Assembly (NCBI RefSeq): GCF_900104455.1
Contig: NZ_FNHB01000002.1
Span: 124,001 to 188,000 of the forward strand
DNA: 64,000 nucleotides
Reading direction: 5' to 3'
Source of the DNA: Dendrosporobacter quercicolus
GTDB taxonomy: Bacteria; Bacillota; Negativicutes; DSM-1736; Dendrosporobacteraceae
Below are positions 25,453-34,689 of the stretch, in pieces. Numbering within the stretch: the stretch's first letter is position 1; each line of letters starts with the position of its first letter. A model generated the notes under the pieces. The model was not told the DNA's origin. It made no database searches and saw only the letters and a list, made by a program, of their open reading frames with translations. A program made the translations under genes and the position numbers.

Positions 25453-28400
25453 TCAGCCGGTATGGCTGTTGTTTTTGTTTCGGAAAGAATTAACTTTGGC
25501 GGCCATGTACTCGATCGCTACAAACAGTACCGGTACAAGGAATATGCCAAGGGCGGTGGCTACCACCATACCGCCGACGACGGTTGTACCAAGCGCTGTC
25601 CGGGCCGCAGCGCCGGCGCCGGTTGACAGCGCCAGCGGGACGCAACCCAGGATGAAAGCGAACGATGTCATGAGAATCGGCCGCAGCCGGAGTTTGGACG
25701 CTTCGATAGCCGCCTGTACCGGTTCCATGCCTCGATCGGTTCTCGCTTTGGCATATTCAACAATCAGAATAGCATTTTTAGCCGAAAGGCCGATGAGCAT
25801 GACCAAGCCTATTTGCATATATACGCTGTTTTCAAAGCCCCGGGCATATTGGAACAGCGTTGAACCTAAAATGCCGGTCGGGACTGAGAGCAGTACCGCA
25901 AAGGGGATATTCCAGCTTTCGTACAGCGCCGCCAGGCACAGGAACACAAACAGCAGAGCTAAAGCGAAGATTACGGTGGTGTCGCCGCTGGACAGTTTTT
26001 CTTCGCGGCTTAAGTCGGCCCACTCGTAAGTAAAGGTTGAAGGCAATACCTGGGTCGCCACTTCTTCCAGGGCATCCATGGCCTGGCCGGAGCTGTAGCC
26101 GGGGGCGGCAGTGGCATTGATCTGCATCGCCGGATAGCCGTTAAACCGTTTAATCAATGTCTGGCCACTGGACTGGACCGGTGTAACCAGTGTGTTAAGC
26201 GGCACCATCGTGCCTGCTGAATTGCGTACATAAAAGAAGCGGGTGGCGTCGACATCGGCGCGGAACTCCGGTTCAGCCTGCAGTACAACTTTGTAGGTGC
26301 GGCCAAAACGGTTAAAGTCGTTGACCTGAACGCCGCCCATGAAGGTTTGCAGGGCCGTAAATATATCCTGCACCGGGACGCCCAGCGCTTTGGCTTTTTC
26401 CCGGTTGACCTCATATTGGTAAGACGGCGTATTGGCCCGGAAGCTGGATTGCACCATGCTGAACTCCGGCCGTTGCTGGGCGGCGGCAATGAGCGCCTGC
26501 GAGGCATTGTTCATTTCTTCCAGGCTGGAACCGCCCCGGTCCTGAATCATTAAGGTGAGACCGCCGAGGGTTCCTATTCCCGGCAAGGCCGGCGGATTAA
26601 AGGCGAACACGGTGGCTTCAGGTATTCCACTGACTTTGGCCATGGACTGCCCAATGATCGCGTTGAGCTGTGTTTCAGGCGTTGTGCGCTCCGACCATGG
26701 GTACAGCGAGGCCAGTACCATTGCGCCATTGGACTTCTGACCGCCGGCCAGCATGTCGAAACCGACAATTTCTATTGAATTTTCCACCCCGGGAATGGCG
26801 CGGTAAATTTCACTGACCTGATTGGCAACAGCCCTGGTGCGGTTCATACTGGCTGCTTCCGGCAGACTGACCACAGAGAGCATAAAGCCCTGATCTTCAC
26901 TCGGAACAAAGGTTGAAGGGAGAATACGCAGCATGGCGACGCACAGGACCAGGATGACGACCAGCCCAACGCCCCACAGACGGGCCTTGCGAATGGAATG
27001 CCGGACGCCTTCCGAATATTTTTCGGTAAGACGCTCAAACCAGAGATTAAACCGGGCGAAGAACCTGCCCAGCATACCGGCTGGAGCGTGGGCTTCATCG
27101 CTGTAAGGCTTGAGCAGCAGGCTGCACAGCGCCGGTGTCAGCGATAGCGCCACAATGGCCGATAAGGCCATGGAGATAGCAATTGTCAGGGCAAACTGCT
27201 TGTATAATACGCCGGTTGTTCCGCCGAAGAAGGCCACCGGGATAAAAACAGACGCCAGCACGAAAGCGATGGCAACTACCGGTCCGGATACTTCTTCCAT
27301 CGCCCGAATGGTTGCTTCTTTGGGGCTAAGACCGGAATTGCGCATATGATGCTCAACCGCCTCAACCACGATAATGGCGTCATCGACAACAAGTCCAATG
27401 GCCAGCACCATCGCAAACAGGGTGAGGGTGTTAATGGAAAAGTCTAAAAGGATAAAGGCGCCAAACGTTCCGATTAATGAGACCGGCACCGCCAGCATCG
27501 GAATTAGTGTTGCCCGCCAGTTTTGCAGGAACAGATAGACGATGATCAATACCAAAGCCAGGGCTTCCAGGAAAGTATGAAACACTTTTTCCAGAGATTC
27601 CGAGATGTATTTGGTATTGTCGGTGAGAATTTTATATTCCATGCCGGGCGGAAAGCGTTTAGCGGCATCTTCAATGACCTGGCGTACGCCGGCCACTGTT
27701 TCCAGGGCGTTGGCCTCAGTAGTTAGCTGAACGGCAAATACCACGGCATCCTGGTTGTTAAAGCTGCTTTTAACGGCGTTGTCCCTCGGCCCCAGTTCAA
27801 CGGTGGCGACATCACCCAGGTAAATGGCCGAGCCGTCCGGCTGGGAGCGGATAATGATCTTTTCGAATTCTTCCTCGGTGATCAGACGGCCTTGAACGCT
27901 GGCCGTATACTGAAATTCCTGCTCAGGCACCGAAGGAAGCTGACCAATGGTACCGGCCGGCGCTTGAACGTTCTGTTCTTTAATGACAGTGGCAACATCG
28001 GCGGCGGTAATCCCGAGCTGGGCTAACTTATCCGGTTTGAGCCAAATGCGCATACTGAAGTTGGCGCCATACTCGCCGACATCGCCGACTCCTTTAACCC
28101 GGCGAATATCATCAATGATATTGATGCTGCCGTAATTTTTGAGGAACACGCTGTCATAAGTGCCGTCAGGTGAAACGAGGCTGAAGTACAGCACTGTGTC
28201 CGGCGAAACCTTGCGGGTTGTTACCCCGGCCAGCTGAACCTCCTGCGGCAGGCCGGCCGTGGCCTGAACCACCCTGTTTTGCGTGTACATGGTCACCATA
28301 TCGGGGTCCTGGCCCAGTTCAAACTTGACATTTAAGTTGTAACTGCCGGTATCCGAACTGGTCGAGCTCATGGAAACAGCGCCTTCGACGCCGTTTACCT

Positions 28401-28602
28401 GCTGTTCAATCACCTGGGCGACAGTTTTTTCGACAACATCGGCATTCGCGCCGGTGTAGGTTGTCGATACGCTGACCTGCGGAGGCGTAATCTGCGGGTA
28501 CTGCGCAATGGGCAGGTTGAGGGCCGCGATGCCGCCGGCCAGAGTAATGAGAATTGCGATTACGATCGCGAAAATCGGCCGGTTGATAAAAAACTTAGCC
28601 AT
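25453..28602 (-). CDS. RND efflux transporter, HAE1/AcrB type
   Basis: Inner-membrane pump subunit driven by protons, 1049 aa, full length with two sets of spans and two large periplasmic loops. The start MAKFFINRPIFAIVIAI is typical. Proton-relay acids lie in GLVVDDAIIVVEAVEHH (fourth span) and the partner Lys in GLSAKNAILIVEYAK (tenth span). It follows the adaptor gene by 12 nt. No outer-membrane channel (TolC) gene lies nearby, so the channel must be supplied from elsewhere. Presence of an RND tripartite pump supports a diderm envelope. Substrates cannot be deduced. Confidence 0.95.
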   Translation of the reverse strand: MAKFFINRPIFAIVIAILITLAGGIAALNLPIAQYPQITPPQVSVSTTYTGANADVVEKTVAQVIEQQVNGVEGAVSMSSTSSDTGSYNLNVKFELGQDPDMVTMYTQNRVVQATAGLPQEVQLAGVTTRKVSPDTVLYFSLVSPDGTYDSVFLKNYGSINIIDDIRRVKGVGDVGEYGANFSMRIWLKPDKLAQLGITAADVATVIKEQNVQAPAGTIGQLPSVPEQEFQYTASVQGRLITEEEFEKIIIRSQPDGSAIYLGDVATVELGPRDNAVKSSFNNQDAVVFAVQLTTEANALETVAGVRQVIEDAAKRFPPGMEYKILTDNTKYISESLEKVFHTFLEALALVLIIVYLFLQNWRATLIPMLAVPVSLIGTFGAFILLDFSINTLTLFAMVLAIGLVVDDAIIVVEAVEHHMRNSGLSPKEATIRAMEEVSGPVVAIAFVLASVFIPVAFFGGTTGVLYKQFALTIAISMALSAIVALSLTPALCSLLLKPYSDEAHAPAGMLGRFFARFNLWFERLTEKYSEGVRHSIRKARLWGVGLVVILVLCVAMLRILPSTFVPSEDQGFMLSVVSLPEAASMNRTRAVANQVSEIYRAIPGVENSIEIVGFDMLAGGQKSNGAMVLASLYPWSERTTPETQLNAIIGQSMAKVSGIPEATVFAFNPPALPGIGTLGGLTLMIQDRGGSSLEEMNNASQALIAAAQQRPEFSMVQSSFRANTPSYQYEVNREKAKALGVPVQDIFTALQTFMGGVQVNDFNRFGRTYKVVLQAEPEFRADVDATRFFYVRNSAGTMVPLNTLVTPVQSSGQTLIKRFNGYPAMQINATAAPGYSSGQAMDALEEVATQVLPSTFTYEWADLSREEKLSSGDTTVIFALALLFVFLCLAALYESWNIPFAVLLSVPTGILGSTLFQYARGFENSVYMQIGLVMLIGLSAKNAILIVEYAKARTDRGMEPVQAAIEASKLRLRPILMTSFAFILGCVPLALSTGAGAAARTALGTTVVGGMVVATALGIFLVPVLFVAIEYMAAKVNSFRNKNNSHTG

Positions 28603-28614
28603 GAACCCACCTCC

Positions 28615-29748
28615 TTACTTCACAACCGGAATATTAAGGTCATCCGGTCCGATTAGCGTAACGGCGAGCGGTGTCCCCGGCTGAACTTTCGCAAAGCCTT
28701 CAACAACGACAACGTCTTGAGCGGTAAGCCCCTCTTCCACAACCTGGAAGCTGCCGACTTTTGGCCCTACGGTTACAGGTCTGGTCGCCGCTTTATTTTC
28801 GGCGTCAACAACAGTAACAAAGGTTTTTCCCAACATCTCCTGCACGGCCCGCTGGGGAACGAGCAGAGCTCCTGTACGGTTTTCACCAATGGCGATAATG
28901 CGGGCGAACATGCCCGGTACCAGTAATTGCTGCGGATTGCTGAAGGCTGCTTTCATTGCCAGGGTGCCGGTTTGGTTAGCCAGTCCCCGGTCAATTTGCT
29001 CCAGCTGCCCGGTTTCAGGATATTCACTGCCATCGCTGAGGATGAGCCTCAGGTTTTGGCCCCAGGCGTCCGGGGAACTCCCCATTTTAGCGAATTTAAG
29101 ATATTCATTTTCACTCATGCTAAAGCGGACTTGTACCGGATCGACGGTCGATACAGTAGCCAGCTCGGTACTGCCGGCGACAACGTACTCGCCAACGCTT
29201 AACTCGCCGACCCCAATCCGGCCGTTGACCGGCGATACGATCAGGGTATCGGTTAAGTCATTTTGGGCCTGATCCAGCTTGGCCTGATAGGCGTTTACCT
29301 GGGCCTGGGCCTGCTCAGCCTGGGAAATCGAAGTATCCAGGGATTGGATGGCAATACCGCCCTGATCGGCCAGTTGCTGATAGCGGTTTACGTCGCGACG
29401 GATATTGCTGAGCACCGCCTGAGACTGAGCGACTTGGGCCTGGGCGTCGGCTACGGTGGTCAAATACTGGCGCCGGTCAATTTCAAACAGCGCTTGCCCG
29501 ATCTGAACCTGATCGCCGCCTTTGACTAATTTCCGAGCAATATTGCCGGAAACCCTCGCTTTGATCGGCACCTCGTCTTTTGCTACAACTTCTCCTACAA
29601 ACTCGTATGTAACGGGCGTATCCTTCTGGATTACCTGCATCGCCTTGACCGCGACTTCCTGCGGTGGACGGGCGGCTTGCTGTTTGCTGCATCCTGTTGC
29701 CAAAATTAGGAATAATGCAGTTAGCAATATCATGCTTTTTTTGTTCAC
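28615..29748 (-). CDS. RND periplasmic adaptor lipoprotein, AcrA type
   Basis: 377 aa membrane fusion protein. N-terminal lipobox LATGCS (lipid anchor on Cys about 20), a barrel-sandwich domain (AKDEVPIKARVSGNIARK), an alpha hairpin (about residues 95-170, Gln/Ala-rich) and a beta-barrel end. GTG start at 29748 with GGAGGAAG upstream. Links the AcrB-like pump to an outer membrane channel. Confidence 0.94.
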   Translation of the reverse strand: MNKKSMILLTALFLILATGCSKQQAARPPQEVAVKAMQVIQKDTPVTYEFVGEVVAKDEVPIKARVSGNIARKLVKGGDQVQIGQALFEIDRRQYLTTVADAQAQVAQSQAVLSNIRRDVNRYQQLADQGGIAIQSLDTSISQAEQAQAQVNAYQAKLDQAQNDLTDTLIVSPVNGRIGVGELSVGEYVVAGSTELATVSTVDPVQVRFSMSENEYLKFAKMGSSPDAWGQNLRLILSDGSEYPETGQLEQIDRGLANQTGTLAMKAAFSNPQQLLVPGMFARIIAIGENRTGALLVPQRAVQEMLGKTFVTVVDAENKAATRPVTVGPKVGSFQVVEEGLTAQDVVVVEGFAKVQPGTPLAVTLIGPDDLNIPVVK

Positions 29749-29798
29749 CGTAACTTCCTCCTCACACTTATCTGTCTATTGAATAATGAACTAAAGGG

Positions 29799-30374
29799 TC
29801 AAGACTGCTGGTCCCGACTGTCTTTGGGCACCAGGCCAAATAATAAAATATCGGTCATAAGTTCAATCATTTCTTTGATCGTAACTTTATTCTGCAGCAA
29901 AAAGTTATGGTTGGCAAATTCATGGAAGGCGCCTTTGAACATTACCCGTATCGCCGGAAAGAACACAGGCCGGAAACAACCGGTTCTCTCGCCTTCGCGG
30001 ATTAAGCTTTCCACGCTTTCCCATAACTCCTCCATATCGTCTTCGACTTTTTTCCATTGCTTCGGCATGAACTTTTTTACTTCAATTGCTATTCGGTCGG
30101 TGGTCTCTGCGCAAAGGGTAGGCCTGACCGCCATAATCTGTTTGAATTTTTCCCGGATATCCAGTTGTTCGTCATTGATGATCAACTCTCGTTTTTCTTT
30201 GAGCTCGGCCAGGGCATTTTTAAAAATAAAGGCAATGATTTCTTCTTTTGAAGCGAAGTTTTCATACAACGTTCGTTTGCTGACACCCAGGCGCCGGGCT
30301 AAATCATCCATGGTGAACTTAATGCCGCGTTCGTTCATTTCTTTCATCGCTTCACATAGTATTCTGTTTCGCAA
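29799..30374 (-). CDS. TetR-family repressor of the efflux operon
   Basis: 191 aa from the chosen TTG. The N-terminal helix-turn-helix (KFTMDDLARRLGVSKRTLYENFASKEE) is a clear TetR DNA-binding domain; the C-terminal ligand domain is divergent. The TTG at 30374 is preferred because GGGAGGG (30380-30386) lies 5 nt upstream. The ATG at 30389 contains that site itself and has none of its own. First gene of the operon, so the repressor probably controls its own transcription and the pump through the inverted repeat at its promoter. Confidence 0.9.
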   Translation of the reverse strand: MRNRILCEAMKEMNERGIKFTMDDLARRLGVSKRTLYENFASKEEIIAFIFKNALAELKEKRELIINDEQLDIREKFKQIMAVRPTLCAETTDRIAIEVKKFMPKQWKKVEDDMEELWESVESLIREGERTGCFRPVFFPAIRVMFKGAFHEFANHNFLLQNKVTIKEMIELMTDILLFGLVPKDSRDQQS

Positions 30375-30450
30375 TAACAACCCTCCCATAAGCGAAACCG
30401 GGCATCAGCCAGTGGGATGATGTCCGGCAAACCCTGAAAACTATTTTCGT

Positions 30451-30495
30451 ATTGACATTACCATTAGCATACACTCCCTTGCAGTAAATGTCAAT
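30451..30495 (-). promoter_or_regulatory. Promoter and likely operator of the tetR-efflux operon
   Basis: Minus strand: TTGACA (30494-30489), 17-nt spacer, TATGCT (30471-30466). An inverted repeat ATTGACATT (30451-30459) / AATGTCAAT (30487-30495) brackets the promoter: one arm covers the -35, the other lies past the -10. A repressor bound to both arms would block RNA polymerase (inference). Confidence 0.7.
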
Positions 30496-30552
30496 TGCTT
30501 TCCTAAAGGTCAGAGTATTTGGATAATTTGCCCTGGCGGCAGTGTTCACTAA

Positions 30553-30605
30553 AAAGACGGCGTGTCCTGAACCTGCCAAAAGCAGGTTCAGGACACGCCG
30601 TCTTT
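30553..30605. terminator. Perfect 24-bp hairpin, bidirectional terminator
   Basis: The two arms, 30553-30576 and 30582-30605, are exact complements over 24 nt around a CAAAA loop, with A/T flanks on both sides. It lies after the CBO0543-like gene's upstream-directed neighbour gap and insulates the tetR promoter from the minus-strand genes upstream. Confidence 0.8.
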
Positions 30606-30632
30606 GGTGTAACCCGGAATTTCCCAAATCAC

Positions 30633-31163
30633 TTATTTCATGGGAGCGTTCGTGAAGCCAAATCCGATCATGATCCCGGCGGCTGTAAGCACTGTGAGCA
30701 GCCAGGCCGGAAGCGGACGGTGATGATGGAGCGCCACAAGGGGGAACATGACACAGTCCAGAGAAATTGAATGCCATAAAGACCAGCCATTGCGATAGGA
30801 AATTCCGCCTAGCTGTCCGTCGGCCAGCTCAATTGCGGCATAAACGACAATCCAGCCGGTGATATAGCATAGCCGGTGCTTTAGCCGGCCGGCCGGAAAG
30901 CGTGACAGAAACAGTAAGGCGGTCAGTGGTAAGATCGAGAAGGTGCTTAGCAGATTTAGTGCGGTGTGGGTGGTGATTAAGGCGTCAGGCTGAAAAAACC
31001 AGAGCGTATGATGATAGGATAAATAACTGGCCAAAAGATTGATGATCATTACAAATAGCATACTGGGATAATAGATCCGCCAATTCGGCCAGTCGCTCCA
31101 GTATAGGCTTGCGCAAATGAAGCCTGATAGCAATAAAGCCCTGAACAGAAGAAGAACTTCCAT
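30633..31163 (-). CDS. CBO0543-like membrane protein
   Basis: 176 aa, five or six membrane spans. The sequence plan matches CBO0543-type proteins of spore-forming Firmicutes: WRIYYPSMLFVMIINLLASY, a central TTHTALNLLSTFSILPL segment, and YRNGWSLWHSISLDCVMFP. Function unknown. The start is an ATG with only a weak ribosome site. Ends at the long hairpin. Confidence 0.75.
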   Translation of the reverse strand: MEVLLLFRALLLSGFICASLYWSDWPNWRIYYPSMLFVMIINLLASYLSYHHTLWFFQPDALITTHTALNLLSTFSILPLTALLFLSRFPAGRLKHRLCYITGWIVVYAAIELADGQLGGISYRNGWSLWHSISLDCVMFPLVALHHHRPLPAWLLTVLTAAGIMIGFGFTNAPMK

Positions 31164-31280
31164 GAATGTCTACCCGCCTAGGCTCTGTACCCTTTTTCGG
31201 GTTTGTTCGCTGTATTTTAAGGGCGACAGAGCACTAGCCCTGCATAAGAATTTTCGGTATAGCTTCGCCATCATTTGAGG

Positions 31281-31940
31281 CTATAATTTAAGGCTGGTCT
31301 TTAGCCGGGTTATTTTCGGCATGATATCAAGATAGACCGGGCGATGGAGCAAGGCCAGCTTTTTGATTTCATTGGCAAGCTCGGCTTGCTTGGCTTGTGT
31401 AGTAGTTTCATCCTCCAGCAGGTTGATGGTTTTTTCGATAATTAACAGCTGGGCTGCTGAGACCGACTGCGTTTCTTCCAGGAGGCCGGAAATCAGTTCC
31501 TGCTCAGTTACCGCCAGTTCAGGCGGAGGCAGGAGATTGGCGAGCGCCTGATGATAGGTCTGGGCCTGATTAAGAATACCGGTAAATTCGGCGGCGGCTT
31601 CGCTCCGGGACAATTCCTCCGCTTCCAGGCCGCCGACCGTTTCATTAAATTTTTGCCAGCTTTTATCAAAGTTATCCAACCCGGCTTGATATTCTTTAAA
31701 CCATTGCTGGAAGGCGGCTTGCCGCTGCGCTGGCGTAAAGTCGGTTTCGATGTGTTCAATCGGGCTGGACGGCGCTTTTTTCCCTGGCAGGTAAGCAACA
31801 AATACCGGAACAATGATGAAAAAAGCCAGCAGCATCTTCCAGCGGTTTTCCCGCTTGAAGACCATAATAGCCGGAATGAGCAAGATTAAAATTGAGAGCA
31901 AAATGATTAACTCATGATAAAATGCGTTGCTAAATTGCAT
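31281..31940 (-). CDS. Membrane-anchored helical protein, unknown
   Basis: 219 aa, not recognised. Two N-terminal membrane spans (about residues 10-27 and 35-52), then a soluble, mostly helical region rich in Glu, Gln and Leu (coiled-coil-like). AAGGAG about 9 nt upstream of the ATG at 31940. Downstream in the same direction as hypF but separated by about 50 nt, so it may be read from the hypF transcript or the reverse cannot be excluded. Confidence 0.65.
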   Translation of the reverse strand: MQFSNAFYHELIILLSILILLIPAIMVFKRENRWKMLLAFFIIVPVFVAYLPGKKAPSSPIEHIETDFTPAQRQAAFQQWFKEYQAGLDNFDKSWQKFNETVGGLEAEELSRSEAAAEFTGILNQAQTYHQALANLLPPPELAVTEQELISGLLEETQSVSAAQLLIIEKTINLLEDETTTQAKQAELANEIKKLALLHRPVYLDIMPKITRLKTSLKL

Positions 31941-31988
31941 CTGAAATTCTCCTTGTTGAAAAATACATACAGCTTTTTCCTAGACTTA

Positions 31989-34256
31989 TTATAGCCTGCC
32001 GTAGCTGGCTGAGGCAATAAGTGTTTGACCCAGCGCCAGCCCGGCGTCGTTGGGTGGAATGCGGCTGGCGGTATAAACGGTTAGTTTGTTCTGTTTCAAC
32101 AGGTCGCTCATGGTGGTCAGCAAGCGAATGTTTTGAAATACTCCCCCGCTCAGCACCACGCTGGTCAAGCCGGTATCCTGACTGATGCGGGTGATCATTT
32201 TAACGCTTGCAGCGGCAATGGTATCGTGGAACGAAGCGGCAATGAAGGGCAGCGCTTCATCCCTGGCGATCATCTGGACCATCTGGCGGTAGGCTGGCAA
32301 AAAATCCAGTACGCTAACCGGGCTGTCCTGGATCGTATACGGCAATACCCGGCCGGCTGTCTGACCGGCAAGCCACTCCAGCGACATTGCCGACTGGCCT
32401 TCGTAATGATTGACCGTCCTGAGACCTAAGAGGGCGGCGGCGGCGTCGAACAGCCGGCCGGCGCTGGAGGTAAGTGGGCAGTTAAGGCCGCCGGCGATCA
32501 TTTGAACAATCAAGGGCCAGTCGTCCGGCAGTGCAGCAATTGCCGGTAGTTTGACTTTGCTCAGGTCCGGACCGAACAGCCGGTTTAATATAACCAGGCC
32601 CATCCGCCAGGGCTCGCTGACTGCTTTATCGCCGCCCGGCAGCGGCAGATAAGCGCAGTGGGCCGCCCGGCGGTAGCTGTCGGCAGAGGCTACCAGAAAT
32701 TCGCCGCCCCATAAAGTGGCGTCATCGCCCAGACCGAGCCCGTCGAAGGCTGCGCCGATCACCGGCTGATTCAGGCTATGCTCAGCCATTACAGCCGCGA
32801 TATGCGCGTGATGGTGTTGAACGGCAATTTGAGGCAGGTTTTGTTCCCGGGCATATTTTGTGGAAAAATATTCAGGATGCAGGTCATGGGCGATCAGCTG
32901 CGGTTCGATTGTCAGCAGGCGCTTCAAATCTTCAATTGAAGCGGTGTAATACTGATAGGTCGACAGGTTTTTCAGATCGCCGATATGACTGCTTAAGTAA
33001 GCGTTGTTACCTGAACTTAGGCAGAAGGTGTTTTTGGATTCTCCACCGCAGGCCAGCATGGGCGGCAGCGGCTGGGGAAAATATTGCGCCTCAGGCGTAA
33101 AACCCCGGCTTCGTCGCAATACATAGGGCTGGCCGGCGACCATCCGGGCGACTGAGTCATCGGCCGGCCGGTAAATTGGCCGGTTATGAACCAGGAAATA
33201 GTCGGCAATGCGCCGTAAATCACGCAGTGCGGCGTCATCTTGATAAATGATTGGATTGCTGCTGTCATTGCCGCTGGTCATGACGAAAATATCGGCAGGC
33301 TGAAGCAACAGGCAATGCGCCGGGGTGTAGGGCAGCATTACGCCAAGCTGCGGGCTTTCAGGGGCCACTGCGGCGGCTAAAGGACAGTCCGGGCGTTTTG
33401 CTAACAGCACGATTGGACTGGCCGGCCCGGATAATAAGGCGGCTTCGGCCGCTGAGAGCAGGCACAGCCTTTCCAGCGCTTGCACGCTGCCCGCCATGAC
33501 GGCCAAAGGCTTGTCCTTCCGGCGCTTGCGCCGGCGCAGCAGCTCAACCGAATCATTGCGATAAGCGTCGCAGACCAGCTGGTAACCGCCCAGCCCTTTT
33601 AAGGCGATCAGGCTGCCGTTTTTGATCAGGCGGCGGGTCTGCAGAAAAACATCACTGCCGGCGCCAAGCGCCTGACCGTTATGATCCAGCAGCCGGTACT
33701 GCGGCCCGCAAGCCGGACAGGCTGTGGGCTGAGCGTGAAAGCGCCGGTTCAGGGGATTGCGGTATTCGGTCTGGCAGTCCCGGCACATCGGGAATTCAGC
33801 CATCGTTGTTGCTGTACGGTCATAGGGCAGGGTTTTGGTGATGGTGTACCGGGGACCGCAGTTGGTGCAATTGGCAAAGGCATGCCGGTAGCGCCGGTTG
33901 GCGCCGTCGGCGATATCCTGCCGGCAATGCCGACATATGGCAATATCCGGTGCCGGCGGCGCCGCCGGGCTGACGACTGACATCAGACTGGGGCGGATGG
34001 TAAAGCCGGGGGTGCGCTGGAGGGGGATTGCCCTGGTCCGCACATTGCTGATTTGCGCCAGGACCGGTTTTTCCCGGTGGATGGCGGCAATAAAATCAGC
34101 GACAGCTGTGGCGCGGCCTTCAATTTCAATTTCAACGCCAGCCGGCTGGTTACGAACCCAGCCGGTCAGGCTAAGCCGGCCGGCCAGGCGGAAAATAAAC
34201 GGGCGAAAGCCCACCCCCTGCACGGTACCGGTGATGATGAGATGTAAACGTTGCAA
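31989..34256 (-). CDS. hypF: Carbamoyltransferase HypF
   Basis: Makes the thiocarboxamide precursor of the CN ligands of [NiFe] hydrogenase from carbamoyl phosphate. 755 aa, full length: acylphosphatase domain (GTVQGVGFRPFIFRLAG), two zinc-finger pairs (CRHC/CTNC and CRDC/CPAC), a YrdC-like domain and a Kae1-like domain with HHHAHIAAVMAEH. Start is a TTG at 34256 behind GGGGGA, giving the normal N-terminus. Divergent from hypCDE. HypA and HypB are not in the window. Confidence 0.96.
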   Translation of the reverse strand: MQRLHLIITGTVQGVGFRPFIFRLAGRLSLTGWVRNQPAGVEIEIEGRATAVADFIAAIHREKPVLAQISNVRTRAIPLQRTPGFTIRPSLMSVVSPAAPPAPDIAICRHCRQDIADGANRRYRHAFANCTNCGPRYTITKTLPYDRTATTMAEFPMCRDCQTEYRNPLNRRFHAQPTACPACGPQYRLLDHNGQALGAGSDVFLQTRRLIKNGSLIALKGLGGYQLVCDAYRNDSVELLRRRKRRKDKPLAVMAGSVQALERLCLLSAAEAALLSGPASPIVLLAKRPDCPLAAAVAPESPQLGVMLPYTPAHCLLLQPADIFVMTSGNDSSNPIIYQDDAALRDLRRIADYFLVHNRPIYRPADDSVARMVAGQPYVLRRSRGFTPEAQYFPQPLPPMLACGGESKNTFCLSSGNNAYLSSHIGDLKNLSTYQYYTASIEDLKRLLTIEPQLIAHDLHPEYFSTKYAREQNLPQIAVQHHHAHIAAVMAEHSLNQPVIGAAFDGLGLGDDATLWGGEFLVASADSYRRAAHCAYLPLPGGDKAVSEPWRMGLVILNRLFGPDLSKVKLPAIAALPDDWPLIVQMIAGGLNCPLTSSAGRLFDAAAALLGLRTVNHYEGQSAMSLEWLAGQTAGRVLPYTIQDSPVSVLDFLPAYRQMVQMIARDEALPFIAASFHDTIAAASVKMITRISQDTGLTSVVLSGGVFQNIRLLTTMSDLLKQNKLTVYTASRIPPNDAGLALGQTLIASASYGRL

Positions 34257-34301
34257 ACAGCTGTCCCCCGCTCTCTGAATTAGAATAGAACCAACGGAAT
34301 G

Positions 34302-34378
34302 ATAAATATGAAGTATTTATTCATGTCTTGCGGTAATTAGAAATAATTTTACCAATTTTTTGCATACTATGTAGTATG
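34302..34378. promoter_or_regulatory. Two palindromes in the hypF/hypC divergent region
   Basis: ATAAATA-N5-TATTTAT (34302-34320) and a gapless-looking CATACTATGTAGTATG (34363-34378, arms CATACTA/TAGTATG). Both lie where divergent promoters would be and may be regulator sites. I see no clear consensus promoter. Confidence 0.5.
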
Positions 34379-34409
34379 AATAAATTTTTCAATAATATGT
34401 ATGAAAATA

Positions 34410-34448
34410 GGCCGGCCGCAGCACCGGGATTAAGCTGCAGCGCCGGCC
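34410..34448 (+). other. GC-rich hairpin in the hypC 5' leader
   Basis: Nested stems GGCCGGC/GCCGGCC and GCAGC/GCTGC close to the hypC ribosome site. May only influence translation or RNA stability. Confidence 0.45.
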
Positions 34449-34467
34449 GCCCAAAGGCGGGTTGGCG

Positions 34468-34689
34468 ATGTGTGTAGGCATTCCGTTCAAACTGATTGAA
34501 CGGCATAATGAGGAAGGGATCGGCGAACTGGATGGTGTGCAGCGTAAGCTGGCCTTGCAACTGGTACCGGGTGCGCAGGTTGGCGATTATCTTTTGGTGC
34601 ATGCCGGCTGCGCCCTGCAGATCATTGATCAAACGGCGGCGATGGAAACGCTGGAAGCGTTCAGGGCAATCAGTGATGAGATTCGTTGA
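34468..34689 (+). CDS. hypC: Hydrogenase assembly chaperone HypC
   Basis: 73 aa. Carries the iron-CN/CO intermediate with HypD. The essential N-terminal Cys follows the initiator Met (MCVGIPFKL), which fixes the start at 34468; AAAGGCGGG lies 6 nt upstream. The TTG two codons earlier would bury that Cys and is rejected. Stop overlaps hypD by 14 nt. Confidence 0.95.
   Translation: MCVGIPFKLIERHNEEGIGELDGVQRKLALQLVPGAQVGDYLLVHAGCALQIIDQTAAMETLEAFRAISDEIR

Noticed and set aside
34496-34675. Sixty-codon N-terminal extension of hypD
   Set aside because: It overlaps hypC in another frame and does not resemble HypD; the ATG at 34676 gives the family start.
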